Shown here: positions 18,701 to 27,033 of the stretch, in pieces
How the letters are laid out: the number at the start of each line of letters is the position of its first letter
Position numbering within the stretch: position 1 is the stretch's first letter
Assembly (NCBI GenBank): GCA_905214735.1
Contig: CAJMNI010000001.1
Location: forward strand, 62,001-126,000
Direction of reading: 5' to 3'
DNA from: an uncultured bacterium
GTDB taxonomy: Bacteria; Bacteroidota; Bacteroidia; Bacteroidales; Muribaculaceae
Length of the DNA: 64,000 nt
Notes under the pieces: model-generated
Seen by the model: only the letters and a program-made list of their open reading frames with translations
Database searches by the model: none
What the model was told of the DNA's origin: nothing
Position numbers and translations under genes: made by a program

Positions 18701-19132
18701 GGCATACATCTCCCAGAGATGGTAATAGAGGTATTTGCCGTCGTAGGCGCCTCCGCCGACAATCATCAGATTCGCGTCAAGGCAGATAGGCTGGAATTTG
18801 ACCGGCGACTCAGGCTGGAAGGCATAGACGCCGACCTGCTCCTGATCGTTGACTATGAACCAGTCGGCATAGCTCGACACCACCGCTCCGTAGATCACGG
18901 GCAGCGTCGGGTCGAACGTCGGCTCCTGCACGCGGCGCGGGCCGCGCAGTGCTTTCTCACGGTTTGATTCAAACGTGGCGCTCAGGCGAGCCGGGATTTT
19001 TGAAGAATCCATGGTCGACGCGAGGTTCTTAACCTCTTTCGCCGGGCGCAGTGTCGTGTGGGTCAGACCCGCGGCCGTTATTCCCAGGGCCAGGGCTGCC
19101 ACCGACAGTGTTAATCGTGGAATTTTCATCAT
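15758..19132 (-). CDS. Large secreted protein: propeller, Fn3, choice-of-anchor J, T9SS CTD
   Basis: The 1124-residue protein is read from the ATG at 19132 (MMKIPRLTLS), where the signal peptide begins; the frame continues upstream but without sense. Domains in order: a beta-propeller-like region with VDPTDGTLYAM-type repeats (about 50-320), fibronectin-III-like segments, a first choice-of-anchor J domain (about 490-700), another Fn3 segment after a PEPEPE linker, a second anchor J domain (DEDGGMATFVSMD), a CARDB-like region, and a C-terminal sorting domain (VYTLDGRSVAKG ... AGIYILRT ... KMVIR). The CTD implies export by the T9SS and processing by PorU. The ligand or substrate is unknown. It is divergent from a clear paralogue at 19421. 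Confidence 0.8.
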   Translation of the reverse strand: MMKIPRLTLSVAALALGITAAGLTHTTLRPAKEVKNLASTMDSSKIPARLSATFESNREKALRGPRRVQEPTFDPTLPVIYGAVVSSYADWFIVNDQEQVGVYAFQPESPVKFQPICLDANLMIVGGGAYDGKYLYYHLWEMYADETSELGITFHNYYCVVDPEKWDMVKYVDYSDNQNNIAYDMTVDPTDGTLYAMQWGPYEDKYCELARVNKMTGESEGIAKVPQMTVLASDNFGRLYSVDYNGDTYYVDKNTGKCVKIGNSGWVPAYVQSAAVDPESNTIYWAAYGENGSGLYKLNTISGRAEKVSDMPGSEEVTSLFFDSQRKGLDAPDEVSDYYMTWSDGTSTLKATAPQKAFNGSALSGDVTIEFYIDGSLASSGKCAPGAEITLSGAAAAGDHTVVIVASNAAGRGPKTYVSQHGGEDVPGPVENLLFTLDGNRASLTWSAPRMGLNGGTVDPAEITYTVKRYPGGEVVAENISETTFSETLPDNVTATYYYTVTGTNKLGEGATATSNTNLKGASFTIPYSNDFETEESTAGFTIINSEEERGWYWWHNTALNYKAMASRYSRKDASDNWLILPALEFEGGKKYKLTFDSWVFDDESPEKFEVKMGNDATPAAQTVTLMYPATVMNTDVKHYELTFTPAESGKKNVSFHCLSPVNAYYLMIDNIEIAESTGEDPEPEPEVLTPLAPTDMKLSYSEDDKSLSLSWEAPTGSKEGKELDPSKLSYTVYRSDGLIVAKDLQATNFVDTGLATVTAQRMVYYQVVPYYAGTEGELAIGDFVIIGDVYTDGLKESFSSQGLDTTPWVLSRLTNHTTSLWSLSSHSSNPDATPQDEDGGMATFVSMDKDSGLRERMTSAKVDLSQMLYPTLKFWVYQTTASCSEKLDIQVTHNDNVFTTIATVPLHGDATGWKEFEVRIPTIHCKPVTMVAFEGTTARGFNINLDNITLETGDPVEGLDLEAVTLEVPDLMPDQEGELKFYVSNNGSEPASNFEVSLLESGHTVIKSTCDETLAPGEEMYFIFKVHPEQSDLNVTFRFSARVKAEGDVDSSNDETEWVDRTVGVSGILDIAKDPLSATDICEVYTLDGRSVAKGVMASELSRLDAGIYILRTPKRTMKMVIR

Positions 19133-19353
19133 GTTTATTCTGTATTGGATTTTTGTTCTGCAGTGGTTTGAATCTCTATTCGGAGCGCCAGACAGTCCCA
19201 CTCGCACATCAACCGCGCCGGACACTCTCAACGCAAATTTCAGAATTTTTTTCTAAATATACAATGATTGTTAATTGATTTAGGCCAATATTATCTAAAA
19301 ATTTGATTTTTGTCATAATTTTCGCCGCACATCAACCACAAATTGTCAATAAA

Positions 19354-19385
19354 TTTGAAATTATCCCGACAATTCGTTATTTTTG
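19354..19385 (+). promoter_or_regulatory. Promoter for the 19421 gene
   Basis: TTTG (19354..19357), a 20-base spacer and TATTTTTG (19378..19385) fit the Bacteroidota consensus. The predicted leader is about 30 bases. No equally good match was found for the divergent gene starting at 19132. Confidence 0.65.
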
Positions 19386-19420
19386 CTCGAAATAACTTCT
19401 TGAATTTTTAATCATAGCTT

Positions 19421-22400
19421 ATGAGACAATCCATACCCACTACTCTTCTGACGATATTGCTCGCCGCCGGAGCAACGGCAACGGCTCTCGCGGCCCCGCC
19501 GCAAGTCAATCCGAAGACGATGCGTCCCGAAGGGCCGCTTCGCTTCTCCCCCTACCGCCCCGTGGAAACAGGGCTCCTCACCATCCCCGCCTCTCTGAAG
19601 CCGTCGAGAGTGCCGATGCGCGTCTCGACCGCCGGGCGCCCGGAACTCATCGCCAACTGCATCGTGAAGAGCCCGGGCTACGGGATCTACTCTTTCCGCG
19701 CGGAGACCGACACGCAATTCGACAGGATCGCCGAAACGCCGTCGCTCAACGGCAGCGCCGTCTATGTCGACGGCAAATATTACGGCTGCGACTACGAATA
19801 TGACGAAAGCTACAATCTGAATTTCGTCAGATGGTATGTCTACGACGCCCAGACCTGGCATCTCGACAAGATGGTGGAGAATCCGCTCGACTATTCCTAT
19901 GTGGCCACCGACCGCACCTACGATCCGACCACCGCTACGGTCTATTCCATCACCTACGATTCCACCGCCGACCATATCCAGCTATCCACCACCGACCTCT
20001 CCGACGGAAGCTCGACCCGCGTGGGCGACCTCGAGAAGGATGTGATCATGCTCGCATGCAACGCCTCCGGTCAGCTTTACGGAATCGACACCGAGGCCAA
20101 CCTCTACCGCGTGAACAAGGCGAACGCATCGCTCAGCCTCGTCGGCAACACCGGCATCATGGACAATTACTATTCCACCTATACGCAGTCGATCGAATTC
20201 GACAAAAAGACCGGCAAGCTCTACTGGGCGGAATTCCACACCGAGGGAATGTTCACCTCCCGCGCCGCCCTCTATGAGGTTGACCCGGCCACTGCCTCGA
20301 CAGTAAAAGTCTGCGACATCCCCGGCAACCCGGAACTTCTCGGACTCTATGTCAACGATTATGTCACTCCCGGAGTGCCCGACGCCCCGATAGCCCTCAC
20401 GGCTGTTCCGGAAGCTGAAGGCTCGCAGACATTCTCCTTCACCTTCAACGCCCCTGAGAAGACCACCGACGGGCAGCCCCTTTCGGGCGACCTCGACATC
20501 GTTCTCACAGTCGACAATGAGGAACTTTTCACCGCCACTGCTGCTCCCGGCGCCAAGCTGACGACTCCGAAGTTCCCGCTCGAACGCGGCCTGCGCCTCG
20601 TGAAAGCTTACGCTTCGTCGGCCAAAGGCGACGGCCAGGCTGCCGCCACGATCTTCTACTCAGGATATGACGTGCCGGCCGCTCCGGCCAACCTGAAGCT
20701 CGTGGCTTCCGGCAACACCGCCACCCTCACCTGGACAGCTCCCGAAGAGAGCCTCGAGGGAGGCCCCGTGCGCACCCCCTTCAGCTACGATGTGACCCGC
20801 CTTCCCGACAATGTCGTCGTGGCCTCCGGAATCCCAGAAACCACTTTCTCGGAGACCATCGCCGATCCGGCAAGATACAGCTATAAGGTGACCGCCCGCT
20901 CGGCCGACGGCGAGGGCGGTACAACCCTCTCCAACAGCCTGATGATCGGTTCGTTCAAGACTCCCTATTACTGCAGCTTCGACACGCAGGCCGATTTCGA
21001 CACCTATACAGTGGTCGACCTGCTCAGCCAGGGGAAGGTCTGGAACTACGACGAAGACAACCAGCGCCTGCGCCATCCCTGGGCAATCGAGGGTGAGATC
21101 GACGACTATATCCTGACGCCCGGCATCAGGATGAGCGGCGACAAGAGCTATCAGGTTTCGTTCGACGGTTACCAGATGGTCGAAGGATACGACGAGCACA
21201 TCATGCTCTATTTCGGCCCCGACACCAACCTTGACAACATGACGCTCCTCCTCGACACAGAAAGACTTCCCCAAGATCCGAAAACATTCACCGCCACAGT
21301 CGTGCCCGGCCGTGACGGCACATTCTATTTCGCCCTCCGCAGCAAGACCGGCGCCGGCGGCTTCATGTCGTATGCCGATGATTTCAGCGTCGTTGAGCAG
21401 GGCACAGTCAACCTTCCCGCTGCCGTCGGCAACCTGACGGCGACTGCTGCAGCAGGCGGCGTCGGCGACATCACGATCGCTTTCAACGCCCCCACGAAGA
21501 CTGTCGGCGGCGCTCCCCTCCAGGCAATCTCGAAAATCGAAGTGATGCGCAACATGGGCTCGCAGCCTGTCCACACTTTCGACAATCCTGCCCCCGGCGA
21601 GGCTCTCGAATGGAAAGACAGCGGCCTGCGCAACGGCAACTACACCTATAAAGTGACTGTCTTCAACTCCGAAGGCGCCAGCGTCACGGCATCCGCCTCC
21701 GCTTACGCCGGCATCGACGAACCGACCGAACCGACCGACGTCCGTCTCGACGGCGAGGAGGGCAACCGAGTGATCAGCTGGAAAGCTCCGGAAAAGGGCG
21801 TGAACGGCGGCAATCTCGAAGGCCTCCTCAAATATAGAATTCTCCGATATGTCAACGGCAACTACGAATTCGTCACCGACGAAGCCACCGGCACAAGCTA
21901 TACCGACACCTGGGAATCGGCCGAGCGCGGAATGCTCTATTACACCGTGACAGCCCTCACCGACGCCGGCGAGAGCGCCGAAGTGTCGTCGAATTCCGTG
22001 ATCATCGGCGATCTCTACGCCATTCCTTTCGAAGAATCGTTTGCCGGCGGCCAGGCCACCTGCAATCCCTGGACCATGGAATTCGTGATCGGTGAAGACG
22101 GCGGCTGGAAGATCGCCAAGAGCGGCGAGGATCCCTACACCTCCGCCCAGGATGCCGACGGCGGCGTCGCCTCGTTCGACGGCTACCACACATGGGCACG
22201 CGGCACGGAAGCGCGCCTTATCTCCCCGAGCATCGACATCTCCACCTTCGAAGATCCGACGCTTACCTTCTATATCTACCACTACAACGGCTACGACCAG
22301 TGGAGCGACGTCCAGTCTGACGTCAACGAGACAATGGTTGTCGAAGTTTCGCGCGAGGGAGGCAAGTTCGTTACGGTTCCCGGTTCGGAAGTCAAGCTTT

Positions 22401-22762
22401 ACGCCGAGACAAACGGCTGGAAGCAGCACACCGTCCGCCTCGACGACTATGCCCGCTCGAAGAGCGTGCGCGTGGCCTTCCGTGGCCGCTCGACAGGTTG
22501 CTACAACATCCATCTCGACAACATCGCCATCCACGGCACGAAGGAGGCTTCCGGCATCTCCGGAAATCTCGCCGCCTCTCCCCGCGTCGCCTCCGGAAAG
22601 GGATTCGTAAGCTTCAGCGGCCTCTCTTCGCCTGTCAGCATCTACGACGCATCGGGCCGCCTCTGCGCCTCTTCAGGCAATGCCGCCGGAAGAATCTCTA
22701 TCCCCGCCGGAGTCTATATCGTGAAATCCGGCTCTCACGTTTTCAAGATTTTAGTTAAATAA
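19421..22762 (+). CDS. Large secreted protein: propeller, Fn3, choice-of-anchor J, T9SS CTD
   Basis: The 1113-residue protein has a signal peptide cleaved near ALA-APP (residue 24). The layout parallels the divergent neighbour: a propeller-like region (about 60-310, YDPTTATVYSI and KKTGKLYWAEF repeats), Fn3 segments (LTWTAPEESLEGG), an anchor-J/MAM-like domain (about 505-660), further Fn3 segments, a second anchor J domain (DADGGVASFDGYHTWARG) and a CTD (VSIYDASGRLCASSG ... AGVYIVKSG ... KILVK). A surface-displayed adhesin or binding protein is a reasonable inference; no catalytic motif is visible. The third family member follows after a 33-base gap and is probably co-transcribed. Confidence 0.8.
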   Translation: MRQSIPTTLLTILLAAGATATALAAPPQVNPKTMRPEGPLRFSPYRPVETGLLTIPASLKPSRVPMRVSTAGRPELIANCIVKSPGYGIYSFRAETDTQFDRIAETPSLNGSAVYVDGKYYGCDYEYDESYNLNFVRWYVYDAQTWHLDKMVENPLDYSYVATDRTYDPTTATVYSITYDSTADHIQLSTTDLSDGSSTRVGDLEKDVIMLACNASGQLYGIDTEANLYRVNKANASLSLVGNTGIMDNYYSTYTQSIEFDKKTGKLYWAEFHTEGMFTSRAALYEVDPATASTVKVCDIPGNPELLGLYVNDYVTPGVPDAPIALTAVPEAEGSQTFSFTFNAPEKTTDGQPLSGDLDIVLTVDNEELFTATAAPGAKLTTPKFPLERGLRLVKAYASSAKGDGQAAATIFYSGYDVPAAPANLKLVASGNTATLTWTAPEESLEGGPVRTPFSYDVTRLPDNVVVASGIPETTFSETIADPARYSYKVTARSADGEGGTTLSNSLMIGSFKTPYYCSFDTQADFDTYTVVDLLSQGKVWNYDEDNQRLRHPWAIEGEIDDYILTPGIRMSGDKSYQVSFDGYQMVEGYDEHIMLYFGPDTNLDNMTLLLDTERLPQDPKTFTATVVPGRDGTFYFALRSKTGAGGFMSYADDFSVVEQGTVNLPAAVGNLTATAAAGGVGDITIAFNAPTKTVGGAPLQAISKIEVMRNMGSQPVHTFDNPAPGEALEWKDSGLRNGNYTYKVTVFNSEGASVTASASAYAGIDEPTEPTDVRLDGEEGNRVISWKAPEKGVNGGNLEGLLKYRILRYVNGNYEFVTDEATGTSYTDTWESAERGMLYYTVTALTDAGESAEVSSNSVIIGDLYAIPFEESFAGGQATCNPWTMEFVIGEDGGWKIAKSGEDPYTSAQDADGGVASFDGYHTWARGTEARLISPSIDISTFEDPTLTFYIYHYNGYDQWSDVQSDVNETMVVEVSREGGKFVTVPGSEVKLYAETNGWKQHTVRLDDYARSKSVRVAFRGRSTGCYNIHLDNIAIHGTKEASGISGNLAASPRVASGKGFVSFSGLSSPVSIYDASGRLCASSGNAAGRISIPAGVYIVKSGSHVFKILVK

Positions 22763-22795
22763 ACACCCTGTTCAGGGTCTAACACACAAAGAAAA

Positions 22796-25700
22796 ATGAA
22801 ACGACATCTCAACAAAGTCGCACTCGCCTCGGCTATCCTGGCGTTCTCGGCGGCGGCACTCCCCGCAGCCGAACCGCTCTTCAGCTATGGCTTCAGTGAA
22901 GACAAGGCGACCGGACAAACGGAGTTCGACCAGACTTTCGCAGTATTCGACGCCAATTCCGACGGTACTCAGTGGAAATACAATTACTATACCACCGGTT
23001 CGACGCCCTATTATTACGCACAATGCTATAATTACAGCACTACCGCCTACGATGACTACATGACCACCAAAACGGCCGTTTCCCTTGAGCAGGGAAAGGT
23101 TTATTGCATATCTTACGACCTATGGTGTGACAGTTCATCCTCGCTCGGCACAGTCAAGGCCGGCTACTGCCTGACTCCTGACCCGGACAAGTCTTCCTTT
23201 ATCGACAGCGGCGACACCGGCTCGTTTATCAACAAATATAGCGGCGACGCTCCTGCGCAGGTAAAAAAGTATTTCACCGTGGATCAGACCGGCGACTATT
23301 ATTTCACCTTCCATGTGTCGGGAGGAAATGCAGCCATCGACAATATCGTTATCAAGGAGGGCGGCTCGGCCACTACTCCGGCCGCAGTGACGGGGCTGGC
23401 GGTTGTGCCCGATCCCGATCTCGGCTACAAGGCGACGGTCAGCTTCACCCTTCCTTCGGCTTGCATCACCGGCGGTCAGCTCGCCTCGGTTTCGAAGGTG
23501 GAGATCTATCGCAACGACGTGCTCGTCAGCACCCTCGCCAACCAGACTCCCGGCGCCAAGGTTACTTTTAAAGACGTGGAGGGCGACAATGGTCGCCCGG
23601 AGGGTGACGTGGTCTATAAAGTGATCGTATATAACGGCGAGGAGGCTTCCGAACCGGTTATCGCACCTTCGGTCTATGTCGGGCCGCGCTGCCCCAACGC
23701 CGTGACCGACCTCAGCGTCGAACCCGGCGACGGAAACAGCTACAAGCTTTATTGGAAAGCTCCGGTGCGTTACACCGACGGAACGTCGATTCCCTCTTCT
23801 GCCGCAATCGTCTACGACATCTACCGCGTGGTCGATGGCGAACCGGCCCTTATCACCGACGAAACATCCTCGTTCCCTTCGGAATACAAGAATTACAACA
23901 CCTACACCACTTTCACCGACACCTATTCGGCCGACAAGCGACAGATGGTGAAATATCAGGTTTCCGCCAAGTCGGGCGATAAGGTCAGCGAGGCGGTCGA
24001 AACCACCGAGTTTGGCGTCGGCCCCGTTTCGCTCCCCTTCGCCGATTCCTTCGCAGGCGCCGTTCTATCCTCCGACTGGAGCAATCAGGCCCTCGTCGGC
24101 TCGAAAGTTTGGGAGGCACAAAAAAGCGACTCCCATCCCTATGCCCAGCCGCAGGATGAGGATGGAGGTCTGGTGATCTACAATTCTTACTCCTCTTCGT
24201 CGGGCAACAGCGCGCGTCTCGCCTCTCCCGAAATCCTCAACGCCGAGGGTTCCAATCCTACATTCGAGTTCTGGATGAACCATGGTTCGTCGGGGAATGA
24301 CAAACTCTATGTCGAGGTTCAGGCCGACGGCGGCGAATGGAAAAAGATTGAAGGTTCGGAGACGACAGTGGAGAATGCCACTACAGGATGGATGAAATAT
24401 TCCTATCCTATCGCCGGAATGGTGGAAGGAAGCAGCAAATATCGTGTGGCTCTCACCTCTCTGTCGGCTTACGGCTACGACATCGTGGTCGACAATATCC
24501 GTATCTACGATGCTCCCGCCTATGACCTGCAGATCTCTGCCGGTGAGGTTGCCGATGCCGTTATGGCCGGCAAGGAGGCAGGATATTCGGCAGTGGTCAT
24601 CAACAACGGCAAAGCCGTCGCAGCCGCCGACTATCAGGTGGAGGTATATGTCGACAATCAGCTCGAAACGACGCTTGAAAGCGTCGACATCCCCTCGGGA
24701 GAATCCCGCAGTTTTGAATATTCGCGCGAATTTACGGCCGCCGAAACGGGCGTTCACGACATCCTCTTCAAGGTTGTCTATGCCGCCGACCTCGTGGCCG
24801 ACAACAATGAAGCCTCGGCAGCATGCGAGGTAAGCGCGAGCGCCAAGGATGGCGTGAAGGAAATCAACGGATACTACAGCGAAACCCAGAAGGCCGTCAT
24901 ACTCAACTGGACAAGCCCCACAGACAGCGAGGGATTCGTTCCCACCGACTCCATGGAGGATTTCAAGGGATGCCACAATGCCGTTGAAGCCACCGCCGAC
25001 GCTGAAGCCGTCGAGGCCGATTACCACAATTGGAAAGTTTATGATCTCGACGGCATTGACAGCAGCATGATGGGTTCGAATTACAGCGTTTCGACCTCCG
25101 TATGGCAGATTTTCGACAGCAGCAGCAGTTGGGCACCGACCGGATCGAACGGAAGCCGCCTGATGATCGTCTGCTCGCCGAAGACCAACAGCGGTGCTGC
25201 CCCTACCGACAAATCCAACGACCTTCTCGTTTCCCCCGCCGGTTTCGTCAACGCTTTCGACGCAGCATCTTTCACCATTACTGTCAGCGCCCGCTCCGCT
25301 TCGGGCAGCAATATGGCTGTGGCCTACTCCACTGAGGAGACCGATCCCGCTCCCGAGTCGTTTGTCGACACGAAGGTGATTTCGGTTCCGGGCTCGACAT
25401 CTTTCGACTCATATAGCTTCGAGGTTCCCGGCAACGCCCGTTATATCGCAATCCGCCACTGCACTCCGGCAACCGAATATGGCGCCGCCCTCTATATCGA
25501 CAAAATCGAGGCCAAGTCCAACTTCGAGCCGGCTCTCGGTTTCCATGTCTATGAAAACGGCAAACGTGTCAACGACGCGATGCTAACCGCAACCGAGTTT
25601 GTGATCCCCGTTGAGGAGGCAGGCGACGAACCTCTCTCCGTCCGCGCAAGAGAGGCTGAAAACGACACTCTGACACGCACGTTCAATATCTCCACCGTTT

Positions 25701-25945
25701 ACGATGAAGGCGAGACAGCACTCGGTCCCGATGTGGCTGTAAACGTCCCGACAGGTGTAGCTGAGATCGACGCCGAATATGAGCTCAAGGTCTGCGGCAT
25801 GAGCGTCAGCGCCCTCTCGCCGATCGACGTCTACACGGTCGACGGCACATGCGTGGCTGCCGGCGTGAAGTCGTTCATCGCCCCCGCTCCCGGCCTCTAC
25901 ATCCTGAAAGCCGACAAAGCATCGGTGAAAGTTATACTGAAATAA
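22796..25945 (+). CDS. Large secreted protein: choice-of-anchor J, Fn3, CARDB-like, T9SS CTD
   Basis: The 1049-residue protein has a signal peptide (residues 1 to about 25, ending AALPAAEP). It lacks the propeller of its two neighbours and instead starts with an anchor-J-like jelly roll (about 26-190). Two Fn3-like segments follow, then a second anchor J domain (DEDGGLVIYNSYSSSSGNSA), a CARDB-like segment (YSAVVINNGKAVAAADYQVE), a third jelly roll (about 700-930) and a CTD (IDVYTVDGTCVAAG ... PGLYILKADK ... KVILK). Export by the T9SS is expected. No enzymatic motif is seen, so an adhesive or matrix role is inferred. The gene ends just before a strong bidirectional terminator. Confidence 0.78.
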   Translation: MKRHLNKVALASAILAFSAAALPAAEPLFSYGFSEDKATGQTEFDQTFAVFDANSDGTQWKYNYYTTGSTPYYYAQCYNYSTTAYDDYMTTKTAVSLEQGKVYCISYDLWCDSSSSLGTVKAGYCLTPDPDKSSFIDSGDTGSFINKYSGDAPAQVKKYFTVDQTGDYYFTFHVSGGNAAIDNIVIKEGGSATTPAAVTGLAVVPDPDLGYKATVSFTLPSACITGGQLASVSKVEIYRNDVLVSTLANQTPGAKVTFKDVEGDNGRPEGDVVYKVIVYNGEEASEPVIAPSVYVGPRCPNAVTDLSVEPGDGNSYKLYWKAPVRYTDGTSIPSSAAIVYDIYRVVDGEPALITDETSSFPSEYKNYNTYTTFTDTYSADKRQMVKYQVSAKSGDKVSEAVETTEFGVGPVSLPFADSFAGAVLSSDWSNQALVGSKVWEAQKSDSHPYAQPQDEDGGLVIYNSYSSSSGNSARLASPEILNAEGSNPTFEFWMNHGSSGNDKLYVEVQADGGEWKKIEGSETTVENATTGWMKYSYPIAGMVEGSSKYRVALTSLSAYGYDIVVDNIRIYDAPAYDLQISAGEVADAVMAGKEAGYSAVVINNGKAVAAADYQVEVYVDNQLETTLESVDIPSGESRSFEYSREFTAAETGVHDILFKVVYAADLVADNNEASAACEVSASAKDGVKEINGYYSETQKAVILNWTSPTDSEGFVPTDSMEDFKGCHNAVEATADAEAVEADYHNWKVYDLDGIDSSMMGSNYSVSTSVWQIFDSSSSWAPTGSNGSRLMIVCSPKTNSGAAPTDKSNDLLVSPAGFVNAFDAASFTITVSARSASGSNMAVAYSTEETDPAPESFVDTKVISVPGSTSFDSYSFEVPGNARYIAIRHCTPATEYGAALYIDKIEAKSNFEPALGFHVYENGKRVNDAMLTATEFVIPVEEAGDEPLSVRAREAENDTLTRTFNISTVYDEGETALGPDVAVNVPTGVAEIDAEYELKVCGMSVSALSPIDVYTVDGTCVAAGVKSFIAPAPGLYILKADKASVKVILK

Positions 25946-25980
25946 TCTGAGCCCTGTCTGAGCGACAGGCTCCAAAAACC

Positions 25981-26017
25981 AATCGAGGCGACGCCCGCTG
26001 CGGGCGCCGCCTCGATT
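25981..26017. terminator. Strong bidirectional terminator
   Basis: AATCGAGGCG-A-CGCCCG (25981..25997) pairs with CGGGCG-C-CGCCTCGATT (26001..26017), interrupted by one A/C mismatch. An AT-rich tract follows on the plus side and GGTTTTTGG on the minus side. A weaker stem GAGCC/GGCTC lies at 25949..25972. It separates the CTD gene from the convergent mazG-like gene. Confidence 0.8.
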
Positions 26018-26020
26018 ATA

Positions 26021-26341
26021 TTATTTGAATCGGTTTATGTCTCGGTTAGTTTTTTTCTTGAATGAATCTTCTAAGGCGGTGGTCAGGTCGACACCGGTCT
26101 GATTGGCAAGGCAGATCGTGACCCAGAGGATATCGGCCAACTCTTCGGAAAGGGCCGCCTTCGCTCCGCGAGGGAATTCGCCGGGCTTCGGACGCTGATC
26201 GCCATAGGCGCGGGAGATCACCCGCGCAAGCTCGCCGATCTCCTCGGTCAGCACTGCCATATTGGTCAGTTCGGAAAAGTAGCCGTTGCCGATCTCTTTT
26301 ATCCAGTCGTCAACCATTTTTTGAGCCTCTGCTATAGTCAT
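26021..26341 (-). CDS. MazG-like nucleotide pyrophosphohydrolase
   Basis: The 106-residue, single-domain all-alpha protein has the MazG metal-binding pattern: EEIGELARVISR near residues 33-44 and EELADILW near residues 66-73. Such enzymes hydrolyse (d)NTPs to monophosphate and pyrophosphate and are thought to clean nucleotide pools. It is shorter than E. coli MazG (two domains) and closer to the small dimeric or tetrameric forms. It is the last gene of a minus operon, 8 bases after the DUF3256 gene. Substrate preference cannot be read from sequence. Confidence 0.85.
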   Translation of the reverse strand: MTIAEAQKMVDDWIKEIGNGYFSELTNMAVLTEEIGELARVISRAYGDQRPKPGEFPRGAKAALSEELADILWVTICLANQTGVDLTTALEDSFKKKTNRDINRFK

Positions 26342-26349
26342 GGCCCGAC

Positions 26350-27033
26350 CTATTTTTTAAGTTCGTAATTCTTGCCGGTCCAGAGATAGACGATCTCAGG
26401 CACGAGATATGGCTTCACTTTCTCATAATCCTCCTGCGTCAGATATCCCTCTACCGTGAGCCGCGCCGTGAGCGACGTGTTGTCGGGCGAAAGACGATAC
26501 TCCACCGTCGGGAACGGTATCAGATCGAGAAGCGACTGTTTCTCCTTATGATTCCTCCCCTCCTTCGTGAGGAAGTTCTCCAGGCGGGCGGGTTTGAAAT
26601 ACTTGTTCCTCTTCAGCTCGGTCATCGCCGGGTCGTAGAATCTGACATCGCTGTCGGCGGCGTCAGACCCTCCGCCGAGAGTGTAGACCGTCACCAGCAC
26701 ATTCTCTTTCTTTCCCGGAAGGATGCGGAAGGTCATCGTCGACACCGGAGTGAGCTGCACCTTCAGATAATCGCTCGTGAGCGGACGGCTCAGCTTCGTC
26801 TCCCCGTCGAGCGAGTTATAGACGGTCTGAAGCGTGTCGGCCGCCATATAATCGAGCAGGTCGAGACGCGACGAACGGTTGAGCAATTCGATGCCCGGGG
26901 CGTCGAGCGAGATAAAAGCGCGCGAAGCTGTGAAGCCGGCTGTGTCAAGACGTTCCACTGCCCCGGCCTCCGCAGCCGCAGAAAGGAATGCTGCGGCCAA
27001 TACTGCCGATCTGATATAGATTGCGGTTTTCAT
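26350..27033 (-). CDS. DUF3256 family secreted protein
   Basis: The 227-residue protein has a signal peptide (residues 1 to about 25, ending AGA-VERL). The body (LNRSSRLDLLDYMAADTLQ, then SRPLTSDYLKVQLTPVSTMT) resembles the Bacteroidales DUF3256 family, whose members are periplasmic or outer-membrane associated and uncharacterised. There is no lipobox and no CTD. It overlaps the helicase gene upstream by 4 bases and the mazG-like gene follows after 8 bases, so the three form an operon. No function is known. Confidence 0.6.
   Translation of the reverse strand: MKTAIYIRSAVLAAAFLSAAAEAGAVERLDTAGFTASRAFISLDAPGIELLNRSSRLDLLDYMAADTLQTVYNSLDGETKLSRPLTSDYLKVQLTPVSTMTFRILPGKKENVLVTVYTLGGGSDAADSDVRFYDPAMTELKRNKYFKPARLENFLTKEGRNHKEKQSLLDLIPFPTVEYRLSPDNTSLTARLTVEGYLTQEDYEKVKPYLVPEIVYLWTGKNYELKK

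Noticed and set aside
17162..18967. 601-codon open frame on the plus strand
   Set aside because: It is exactly antisense to the CTD protein gene 15758..19132, has no start context or domain, and reflects GC-rich third codon positions of the real gene.
20660..22534. 624-codon open frame on the minus strand
   Set aside because: It is antisense to the 19421..22762 gene, which has a signal peptide, clear domains and a CTD; the antisense product has none.
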